NCBI GenBank assembly: GCA_950097015.1
Contig: CATNEN010000001.1
Location: forward strand, 12,732,001-12,796,000
Origin: Macrostomum hystrix
Lineage: Eukaryota; Platyhelminthes; Macrostomidae
Length of the DNA stretch: 64,000 nt
Direction: 5' to 3'
Shown in pieces: positions 17,578 to 27,004 of the stretch; within the stretch, counting starts at the first letter, position 1, and every line of letters starts with the position of its first letter. The notes beneath the pieces are model-generated. The model made no database searches, was not told the origin of the DNA, and saw only the letters and a list, made by a program, of their open reading frames with translations. The position numbers and the translations under genes were made by a program.

Positions 17578-18762
17578 ATTTAACGTTTATTAGGCTGATC
17601 AATCCCTAGGCCCGTGCCCGTTATTCCGCCGCCTAGCTGAAAGAATGTCCCTTAGGAATAACAATTAAAAGCCGCTGCGCGGGGTACTTATCAGAAATGC
17701 CGGTCGCGCTGCTGCAGGCCGTCGTTCTCGCGGGAGGGATTCGGGCAAAAAATGAGGAGAGGAGATGGGAGTTTAGCTGCAACTTGGCAAAGGGGCCAAG
17801 ACGCGGTGTGAGCGCGAAGCTCAATTTAGAGGCTCACCTAAAGAGGTGGCTTGCACCCTTGAGGCAATGTACAATTACGGAGGCAATCTACTAAGGAGGC
17901 AATGGGCCTGCGACTGCTGGTTTGAGCTTAAAGCTCGAGGGTCGGAGCCCTAAGCTAGAGGGAATTGACTCCGGATGAGCGCGAGCTCAGCTTCGGGTGT
18001 CCGAAGGCTGCCCGCAGACTCAGAGTAGGAGCGGGGTCGCTCGCGGAGGTTCCGGGAGGAGAGTAGCTTCCAAAAGGGGAGAGATTGTGGAGCTTCTAAA
18101 GTGGGGGCAGCGCATTATTCCTTAAATAGGCGCCGCCAACCTCACATTCATCAAAATAACCCACATTCTCGCCGGCCTGTCAACGAGGAATCGAGTCGGC
18201 ATTACGCCACCCCGATTGCCCACTGAACCGGCGGCGAGAAACGCCAGATGCCCCACTAGGAGCTTCTGCCGACAGTCTGCCAAATGATTGCGATTCCGCC
18301 AGGACAATGGGAAGCGCAGGCGCCGACCTGCCTACGGTGACATTACATGTATCTAAAGGGGGAAAGGTCATATAATTCAGCTCGGCTCGGATTACAATGA
18401 AGAAGTGAGGACATGAAGAATTATTGCTCACTCGTGACGCATGAGTGATTCCAGATATCTGATCGCGGTTTGGTGGGGAATTATGACCTAAAATAGTTCA
18501 TACAGTAAGCTATGGGCCGCGATCAGTCATTCCTACAGCAGGGGACAAGACAGATCCAGGGAGAGGGGATCGATGGCTACTTAATTCACCACCGCCCCAG
18601 GCCCGGCCCTAAGATTAATGATCTTGTTTTGTGGCCAGCTGCTGGTTGGGTCGCGATGATTGATTGCCTAAAATTTCGAAAAAATTGGCTGGCTCACACC
18701 CACCACTCGATTCTCGAAGTACACTCCACATCAAAAGTACTATTACTGTATAAAGGACTCAC
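17578..18762. repeat. Right part of intron insertion in gene 1
   Basis: Matches 61943-63127 with a constant offset of 44365 and only scattered substitutions. It lies between the Polinton and the ankyrin exon of gene 1 and belongs to the first intron of that gene. No gene is seen; a plus-strand open frame at 18512-18991 runs into the antisense of the ankyrin exon. The type of element is not recognised. Confidence 0.75.
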
Positions 18763-20711
18763 CTCTTTGTCTGGTTCTCCAGCAGCCGCAGCACCTGCTG
18801 ATGTCCCAGCTGCTCCGCCACCTGCGCGCACGTCTGGCCCCGACTGTCCCGATGACTCGCATCCGCTCCTCTGTCCATCAGAGTCTTGGCTGCTCGCACG
18901 TGACCCGCCTCACAAGCTCGCGACAGAGCTGTCCGACCCTGACTGTCTTCAGCTCGCACTGACGCACCGAGATCCACCAGCCTCTCAATGAGCTCGTGAT
19001 GACCTGCATCAGCTGCCACCATGAGAGCAGTGGCTCCTGAGCTGTCGTCTGGCAGATCGACATGTTCTCTGCTGAATCGCTCGTCATGGAGGAGTGTGAG
19101 AGCCAGTGCGACATGGCCATGGGAGATGGAGACACAGAGTAGCTGTGTGATCTGAGCTGGCTGCATTCGAGACAGAGTCTGGCTGAGAACATCGTTCCTG
19201 CCCTCAATGGCCATCGAGGCGGTGAAGCTGAGGACTTGGATGGACTGGAAGAGCCACTCGGGCTGAAGTCCAAGCTCCTTGACGACATTTTCACGGAGAT
19301 AAGAGCAAGCCGCGACTGCACAGACATAACGAAAATCTTGGTCAGCATCTGTCCCCAAGAAACATTTGACCACTTTCAACTGACCACATCTTGCAGCCCA
19401 TTCGGCAGCCTCCTTGCAGCACTGATCTCTCAGTGTTTGGTCAGCAATTGTCGGCACCAAAAATTTGACCACTTCCAACTGAACCTTACTTGCCGCAGAT
19501 TTCGCAGCCTCCATGCAGCACTGATCTCTCAGTGTTTGGTCAGCAATTGTCGGCACCAAAAATTTGACCACTTCCAACTGACCCTTTCTCGCAGCAGATT
19601 CCGCAGCCTCCTTGCAGCACTGATCTCTCAGTTTTTCATCAGCAATTGTCGGCACCAAAAATTTGACCACTTCCCACTGACCATTGAATGCAGCAGATTC
19701 CGCAGCCTCCTTGCAGCACTGATCTCTCAGTTTTTCATCAGCAATTGTCGGCACCAAAAATTTGACCACTTCCCACTGACCATTGATTGCAGCAGATTCC
19801 GCAGCCTCCTTGCAGCACTGATCTCTCAGTTTTTCATCAGCAATTGTCGGCACCAAAAATTTGACCACTTCCCACTGACCATTCAATGCAGCAGATTCCG
19901 CAGCCTCCTTGCAGCACTGATCTCTCAGTTTTTCATCAGCAATTGTCGGCACCAAAAATTTGACCACTTCCAACTGACCATTGATTGCAGCAGATTCCGC
20001 AGCCTCCTTGCAGCACTGATCTCTCAGTTTTTCATCAGCAATTGTCGGCACCAAAAATTTGACCACTTCCAACTGACCATTGATTGCAGCAGATTCCGCA
20101 GCCTCCTTGCAGCACTGATCTCTCAGTATTTTGTCAGCAATTGTCGGCACCAAAAATTTGACCACTTCCCACTGACCATTGATTGCAGCAGATTCCGCAG
20201 CCTCCTTGCAGCACTGATCTCTCAGTTTTTCATCAGCAATTGTCGGCACCAAAAATTTGACCACTTCCCACTGACCATTGATTGCAGCAGATTCCGCAGC
20301 CTCCTTGCAGCACTGACCTCTCAGTGTTTGGTCAGCAATTGCCGGCACCAAAAATTTGACCACTTCTAACTGAACTAATCTTGCAGCAGATGCCGCAGCC
20401 TCCTTGCAGCACTGATCTCTCAGTGTTTGGTCAGCAATTGCCGGCACCAAACATTTGACCACTTCCCACTGACCTAATCTTGCAGCAGATTCCGCAGCCC
20501 CCTTGCAGCACTGATCTCTCAGTGGTTGGTCAGCAACTGTCTGCACCAGAAGTTTCACAATTTCCCAGTGACGTTGATTCGCAGCAAGACGCCAATGCAC
20601 TTCACACAGTCCATCTCTTCTGGAGCTGCTTTTGATTGATTTTAAGTGATTTCGAACTTCGGTTTCCAGCCCCTGTGCTACAGCTCGCTCAAAGCTGATT
20701 TTCTGACCCAT
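18763..20711 (-). CDS. Gene 1: ankyrin exon of cGAS/Mab-21-like gene (partial)
   Basis: First exon of gene 1, 649 complete codons from the ATG at 20711. It starts MGQKISFERAVAQGLETEV, then carries 12 tandem ankyrin-like repeats of 33 residues (core AAESAAINGQWEVVKFLVP), a linker, and three more canonical ankyrin repeats near the end (ATALMVAADAGHHELIERLV, RTALSRACEAGHVRAAK, QTCAQVAEQLGHQQVLRLL). A GTGAGT donor follows at 18762 in phase 2, as in the other four genes. The mini-exon, NTase and Mab-21 exons are not in the window; they should lie left of position 1, beyond the intron that holds the Polinton. It is nearly identical to the visible part of gene 5. Confidence 0.85.
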
Positions 20712-21028
20712 TTGTATGCTGCTTGGAGTTTTTAGAAACCTTCTTGACTTTCTTGATCTCTGAAAGTTTGATAAAAAAACTAATTAAAAAGGTCATAAAA
20801 ATTATCATGTCTTCGCATGCCCTAAAGCGCATAAATTTTGTCTTTCTAAGAGTTTCAATTGGTTGGGGCTGGGAATTACATAACAAATTTTTTATTTACC
20901 TCGAGAAAAACTAAACACAACCATTAAGTTCTTTTGTGGCGCACTTTCCCGCCGTGAATATATGGCAAATGAGAAGTGCAGTACGAATATTCTGCCCACA
21001 TGTACTTAAATTCTGGGAATTTCTAGCT
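20712..21028 (-). promoter_or_regulatory. 5' flank of gene 1
   Basis: This AT-rich stretch upstream of the ATG is conserved before genes 2 (31093-31410) and 3 (42443-42760) and, more diverged, gene 4. Conservation across paralogs makes it the likely promoter and 5' leader. No TATA box was assigned. Confidence 0.4.
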
Positions 21029-21060
21029 GTGGATGGGATCAGCTGTGGATGGGATCAGCT
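21029..21060 (+). repeat. 16-bp minisatellite, two units
   Basis: Two units of GTGGATGGGATCAGCT. The same locus has about 61 units before gene 2 (31411-32393) and gene 3 (42761-43743), and about five before gene 4 (53947-54030). Confidence 0.9.
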
Positions 21061-22412
21061 GGCGATGATTAAATGCCCGTAATGGGACCTAAGTCCATCA
21101 GAATTGACTCCTGAATGGGCTGTTTAAAAACGTATAGAAGATTAGCTTAAGATAGGATTTTTTCTATAGATGTGGGATCAGTCGGATCAGTCTTTTTAGC
21201 TTGGTCAGTCGGAGGGCGGACAGTCGGATGGCGGGTTGTTGTCTTGCAGACGATGAAAATCAAGCTTTGTTCTGCGGAGGCGAAAGTACAAAGCTGTAAA
21301 AGTGCAAAGCCCATCAGGCCAGAGCTACTCACCCGCAGCTGGAATTGAGCTCAGTGGCGGCAGTTCTCAGCCTTCGTGAAACTCGGCAGCAGGTCGGCCC
21401 GCAGGAAATGTCTTCAGTTGAAGGCTCTGTTGAGTTTTCAGCTGCATTCATAGCCTGTGCCTGCCAAGCGGGTTTGGTGTGGCAGTCAGGCGGCATCTCA
21501 TCTATGCTGCTAAATATTTGCTGGCCCACAGTTGACCGGAAGCCAGCAGTGCCAGGTGAATCTGAGAGTTGGCAGACTGGCCGACTGGCAGACCAAAGCA
21601 TGCATTGCACATCTGCTTACTGGATATGCAGCAGCTATTCTGAACAACAAGCAGGTGAAACATCTGATAAGCCACTTGGCTGTGTGTTGCTGACTGCGTG
21701 CAGCTTCGATCATCGACCAGAATCAGCACTGACTGAACAGGGTCTCTGAGCATCCATGGATTCTGATTACGAACATTTGTCTATCTTCCAGCGATGCTTG
21801 AATCAAAGCGAAAATTAACAGCGAACTTGTGCTAAACTGCAGTGGCTTTTGTCACGCAGAAGCAATTAGAATGCTCAGAAAGAAAGCTCAGAGAATGCTC
21901 GAGCAAGCTGAGTCACTTCTACTGTTTATTTAAACAAAAATATTCTGCCGAAAAATATGTACAAGAAATCTGCAACCCTGAGTTGAGACGTACTCAAATA
22001 CTGTCATTGCCTAGACTGGGAAACTAGGCAATTCATATCTCAAATGTGTCACATCTCACAGCTCACATGCCTCGCATCTCACGTCTCACCTGTTTCACAT
22101 TTCACATTTCTCATGGCACGCATTCTCTCAGACAACTCAAGCAATTCTACTCGGCCGGGTGGTTCCGGAAATCGATTCCCACTGTGGCGGGCGACAGTTC
22201 GTGGCTCTGTCACCGCGGGCCAATCGAATGCGCCGCGGTTCGCTGCAGGCCGGAGGTCGAGGCCGCTGCAAACCGACCCGAAGCTCCGGCCGTGTCGGCT
22301 AGCGAGCAGCTGCAGCTGCTGGCGTCGACGGAGGCGGCTCTCCGCGACTGGCAGGCGGAGCTGGAGACGCTGCGGCTTCGAGCGGCTCAAGGAGGCGCTG
22401 ACTGCGAGGGCT
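21061..22412. other. Spacer with GC-rich coding-like segment
   Basis: Single-copy-looking spacer that is repeated at about 32394-33761 and 43744-45111. From about 22130 to 22480 it is GC-rich, and the plus strand reads like a Glu/Leu/Arg coiled-coil segment (EQLQLLASTEAALRDWQ), continuing in another frame as EALTARAVGLALLGN. It may be a captured or decayed exon; no family was recognised. The rest shows nothing. Confidence 0.3.
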
Positions 22413-22639
22413 GTGGGTCTGGCCCTGCTCGGCAACTGTACGGCCTCGCTGAGGGACACGTGGGGGAGGGGCGAGGGTGAGAGGACTGGCAAGAGGGTGG
22501 GACGTCAGGGAAGACGGTTAGATAACGGATGATGGCAGAGCTGAATCGCAGCAGGTCTGTGGGCTCTGGCTCACAATTATGTGGCAATAGACACGCAGAC
22601 TCCTGCACACTCGCTCTCAGATACCGATTGCAGTAACTC

Positions 22640-22860
22640 ACCTTAAACAGCGATGTACATCTGCACTGACCTACTCATTATAAGGCAGTGTACACACTTA
22701 CTGTGCCTTGAGGTTTGGTTCTCAAGAACGCGAATTGCACGACAAGCCTTTAATCCTTCTCTCGGTTACTGTACCCTAAAAATGGGTCAGTGGATTCGAG
22801 CTCATGACCTCGGTGTGAGAGTCGGGGGTGTTGTCCGCTCTGTCACTCACGCTCCAGGAA
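22640..22860 (-). repeat. tRNA-derived SINE-like repeat
   Basis: Read on the minus strand, 22855-22785 resembles a tRNA head: an A-box-like TGACAGAGCGG (22845-22835) and a B-box-like AGCTCGAATCC (22802-22792) with CTCTCAC between them as in tRNA-Glu. A body follows to about 22640. Copies occur at about 33990-34210 and 45340-45560, and more decayed ones at about 25670-25870 and 37020-37220. Confidence 0.5.
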
Positions 22861-22930
22861 GGGAAAAAAGGGCAAAATTACTAGTGAGAAAAAGGAAATC
22901 ACGATTAAGCAGCCTATAGGCAAGCTGATG

Positions 22931-23503
22931 TGCTGATTGGTCAGAGTGGATGCTGATTGGTCAGAGTGGATGCTGATTGGTCAGAGTGGATGCTGATTGT
23001 TCAGAGTGGATGCTGATTGGTCAGAGTGGATGCTGATTGGTCAGAGTGGATGCTGATTGGTCAGAGTGGATGCTGATTGTTCAGAGTGGATGCTGATTGG
23101 TCAGAGTGGATGCTGATTGGTCAGAGTGGATGCTGATTGGTCAGAGTGGATGCTGATTGTTCAGAGTGGATGCTGATTGGTCAGAGTGGATGCTGATTGG
23201 TCAGAGTGGATGCTGATTGGTCAGAGTGGATGCTGATTGGTCAGAGTGGATGCTGATTGTTCAGAGTGGATGCTGATTGGTCAGAGTGGATGCTGATTGG
23301 TCAGAGTGGATGCTGATTGGTCAGAGTGGATGCTGATTGGTCAGAGTGGATGCTGATTGGTCAGAGTGGATGCTGATTGTTCAGAGTGGATGCTGATTGG
23401 TCAGAGTGGATGCTGATTGGTCAGAGTGGATGCTGATTGGTCAGAGTGGATGCTGATTGGTCAGAGTGGATGCCGATTGGTCAGAGTGGATGCCGATTGG
23501 TCA
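22931..23503 (+). repeat. 20-bp minisatellite, about 29 units
   Basis: Tandem TGCTGATTGGTCAGAGTGGA with a regular G-to-T variant (ATTGT). Equivalent arrays lie at 34280-34812 and 45630-46162, with about 27 units. Confidence 0.95.
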
Positions 23504-23946
23504 AGGCACATTTCTACAGAGATTCAATGAAGATTTTTTAGACTTTAGAAGGAAACTGAGTAGAGCATCGCTCTGATTGAATTTCAGTGCAAATTTATTT
23601 GTTATTGCTTAACGTTTGGATGAGAGGCAGTTTCTTGCAAACAAATTGCAGCAAAAAATGACGTGTTAAAAGATCAAACTGCAGCAAATGCACAAGCAAA
23701 GTAGATTCTCTAAGCACTTGAAATAATAACAAAATTTCATAACAGCATGTCATGAAAGTGAGTGAAATTTGACATCAAAGATCAGTTCTGACAGAGACTG
23801 AGAATAGTATAGTAAATAAGAGTTAATTATTTCCTACACTCTCTGGGTGGAGATTATCATGCTCAATATTATGTGGCATGGTCGATTAACGTCATCTATG
23901 GTGAAGGATATGGGGAAAAAACAGAGAAGAGATCAACTCCCTTCTG

Positions 23947-24060
23947 CACTGACCCACACTGCACTGACCCACACTGCACTGACCCACACTGCACTGACCC
24001 ACACTGCACTGACCCACACTGCACTGACCCACACTGCACTGACCCACACTGCACTGACCC
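23947..24060 (+). repeat. 15-bp minisatellite
   Basis: Tandem CACTGACCCACACTG units. Equivalent arrays lie at 35256-35369, 46606-46719 and 55819-55930. Confidence 0.95.
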
Positions 24061-24567
24061 CTGTAGGTGATGTGTGACCAGTGTTTATTGGTCGCATATA
24101 GTCATCATGATCAGTATTGTTCGCTCAAAACCAAACAACACAGCAGATTCAAATATTGAACAAGATGAAATATTTAATGATTTACAAGTGATGAGCTCGT
24201 AACAGAAGAAATCAGCCATTTACAATGCTGCAATCGTCAATGACGGACACAAAAAGAACTCAGAGAGCAGAGCTGATGTTCTCACAGTTTCAGAGCATTC
24301 GTCAAGCTTATCGTCAAGTTTTTAGCCAAGCCATGCTCAGATTGGCATTTACATAAGACAGCATGCGAAATGACTCTGCAACGACTGGGGAGAGCTCGAC
24401 TTTGAAGCGAAACTCAGAGCAAGTCAAGGCACTCACGCTGCAGTTGTTGATAGTTAATTGAGCCTTTGACCGAGAGGGCATACCTCACTTTCTTACCAAC
24501 TTCAGCCGCCTTCCGTTAACTTTATCTGTTGTGACTTGAATATTCAACCGGACTTGAATGTACTCTA

Positions 24568-24801
24568 TTAACTCTCACTTTCCGTTTCCATAGAAACTGC
24601 ATGCGATCGATTTGATTTCCTTAGTCGCTCCAGCTTCTCCATGACACAGCGGATCTTCTTCTCATCCAGCGTCTCCATGGCGACGCGTCTCTCGTCCCTG
24701 ACGGTCTCCATCTTTCGCAGGCTGATCTCCGCGTGCTCAACTTGGTCGCTGTAGTGAGCCAGAGTGAGCAGCTCCTCCAAGTCCGGGTCCTCTTGCAGCT
24801 C
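24568..24801 (-). pseudogene. Relic 3' fragment of a Mab-21-type gene
   Basis: The minus strand encodes about 77 residues matching the last part of the Mab-21 exon (PDLEELLTLAHYSDQVEH, then METVRDERRVAMET), with an altered tail. Everything 5' of it is replaced by a 20-bp minisatellite that begins at 24801. It marks a former gene copy between genes 1 and 2. A second copy is at 35877-36110. Confidence 0.75.
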
Positions 24802-25035
24802 CTGTCTCTGAGCTGGGACACCTGTCTATGAGCTGGGACACCTGTCTATGAGCTGGGACACCTGTCTATGAGCTGGGACACCTGTCTATGAGCTGGGACA
24901 CCTGTCTATGAGCTGGGACACCTGTCTATGAGCTGGGACACCTGTCTATGAGCTGGGACACCTGTCTATGAGCTGGGACACCTGTCTATGAGCTGGGACA
25001 CCTGTCTATGAGCTGGGAAACCTGTCTATGAGCTC
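24801..25035 (+). repeat. 20-bp minisatellite next to the relic gene
   Basis: Tandem CTATGAGCTGGGACACCTGT units start exactly where the relic coding homology ends. The equivalent array is at 36110-36364. Confidence 0.95.
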
Positions 25036-25120
25036 GGTCTTTGTGTGGTCTTTGTGCAAGAAGTCGTTACTGAAATTTGGAATAGAAGGGGTTACAGGAT
25101 CGTGACTGGTTGGCTCTGTC

Positions 25121-25178
25121 TATCAGGCGACAGTCTCTGTCTTACAGGTGACAGTCTCTGTCTTACAGGTGACAGTCT
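25121..25178 (+). repeat. 21-bp minisatellite
   Basis: About 2.5 units of TCTGTCTTACAGGTGACAGTC. The equivalent array at 36443-36528 has one more unit. Confidence 0.85.
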
Positions 25179-25216
25179 GAGGATCCGAGGACGGCTCCTC
25201 AATGAGAACTGCTCAG

Positions 25217-25900
25217 ACTGAGGGTCTGGCCCTGCTCGGCAACTGGGCGGCCTCGCTAAAGGGACAGGTGGCAGAGGGGCGAGGGTGAGAGGACTGGGAA
25301 GAGAATGAGAGGACAGGGAAGAGAGTGAGAGGACTGGGAAGAGTGTGAGAGAACGGGGAAGAGGGTGAGAGGATGGGGAAGAGGGTGAGAGGACGAGGAA
25401 GAGGGTGAGAGAACGGGGAAGAGGGTCAGAGGACAGGGAAGAAGGTGAGAGGACGGGTAAGAGGGTCAGAGGACAGGGAAGAAGGTGAGAGGACGGGTAA
25501 GAGGGTGAGAGGACGGGTAAGAGGGTGAGAGGACGGGGAAGAGGGTGAGAGGACGGGGAAGAGGGTAAGAGGACAGGGAAGAGGGTTAGACTCGTGAGGG
25601 TTAGATTCCACCTATTTAGCTGACTCCTGAGCACTCGCAGTCAGTTACCGTTTGCAGTAAGACACCTAAAACATGTGTGTACATCTGCACTGGCTTATTC
25701 ACTGTCAGGCAGTGTACACTCTCACTGTGCCTTGGCTTTTTGGAACGCGAATTGCACGACAAGCCTTTAATACTTCTCTCTGTGACTGCAGGCAGAATCA
25801 ATTTTGCCGCGGATTCGAGCTCAATACCACGGTGCGAGAGTCGGGATGTTGTCAGAGGCTGATCAGCACACAGATTCCATGTAGATGGCATGAATTTTAG
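25217..25900. repeat. Diverged copy of the 22413-22920 spacer segment
   Basis: The stretch begins with GGTCTGGCCCTGCTCGGCAA, as at 22419, and ends with the same SINE-like body and tRNA-like head as 22640-22860. Between them a 20-bp minisatellite (GTGAGAGGACGGGGAAGAGG units, about 25282-25588) has expanded. This is an older duplication within the unit, repeated at about 36567-37250. Confidence 0.65.
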
Positions 25901-27004
25901 AAGGAAACTCAGGTGCCAAGCGCTTTGATTGGCTGGCAGTGCAGTGTATTTGATATCGATTTAAATTCGGGTGAAGGGCAGTTTCTAATACACACATTTC
26001 AGAGACAAGGTCGAATTAGAAGACCGAACGACAGCAAAAGTGCAGGTAGAATTGATTTACTTATTGGCTTAAATAAGAAAAGCAGCAAACAGAATGACTT
26101 CTGAATGAGTGACAGTTGACATCATCCATTAACTTCAGGTAGAGATTGAGAATTCAGCATTTTTAGCCAGAGAAAAAATAGTCCTACGAAGTACTTCGGT
26201 GCCAGGTGCAACCAACATGAAAATTGACTTGCTTGAGTTACTACTGGAATATTTGAGTAGGACTTTATGGAAAATGGAAATACAAATGTTATGTTTGGTT
26301 ACCGTATGCATATCATATAGTCAAGGCTGTTTTCACATGAGCAATCAAAATCACAGATAATTGATTTTCAGATAAATAGCGAAATATCTAAATAAAATTT
26401 CTGACTTTATTTCTAAAATTCGCTTCAGAAATAATGTCATGCAGCACAGCAACAACTCTCAGCAACCGGCCAGCATGCACTCTGAAGCTTAACTGCAAAA
26501 CAAAGGGAGATCAGCAGTAGGAATACATCGATACATATGCAGTGATAAATTGACTGTTTACTTATTCAGTCAACTAAACTCAATAAACTCAACAGTCAGC
26601 ATATGAAATGAGGACTGCACTGGCTCACAACGTCCTGTATTATAGGCAGCGTTCGGTAACCTTCATTAACGTTTGCTAACTTCCGTTAATAATTTTAGCC
26701 TCTTTCCAATATCTTCCGATAAATGAAAAATGCTGCTGCTTCCGATAATGCTGCTGCTCGTGCGAGGGGCTGTAGCCTGCTTTACCTCATTCAAATGGAA
26801 AAACTGACTAACGGTAAAGGTGCAGAACGACATTAATTCTGCTTCCATTGAGCGTTATGAGGCACAGATTTACAGAAGTTTCAGTTTTAAGGGGATTCAA
26901 CAAGAAAAAACGAACAGCTCTGAATGCTCAGATATTCTGCTTCACACAAAGCGAAAACTTCCGCAGCTACTTTCTGTCTCCATGGCAACGCGTTAATGTT
27001 TCTT
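25901..27004. other. Spacer 3' of gene 2
   Basis: AT-rich sequence with no convincing gene. Near 26650-26700 there are degenerate repeats of a CTTCCGTTAAC-type motif that recur downstream of genes 4 and 5. It is repeated almost perfectly at 37251-38354. Confidence 0.5.

Noticed and set aside
18512-18991. 159-codon plus-strand frame at the intron/ankyrin border, repeated at 62877-63356
   Set aside because: Its second half is antisense to ankyrin coding sequence and its first half lies in the intron insertion; no independent support.
19236-20369. Plus-strand open frame of 377 codons antisense to the gene 1 ankyrin exon (similar ones at 29938, 41288 and 51434)
   Set aside because: It is the mirror of the 99-bp repeat, whose antisense lacks stops. 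The minus strand has the ankyrin pattern, matching splice phases and conserved domains.
22931-23503. CRISPR-like look of the regular 20-bp repeats
   Set aside because: The units are directly contiguous without unique spacers, and the context is an animal genome.
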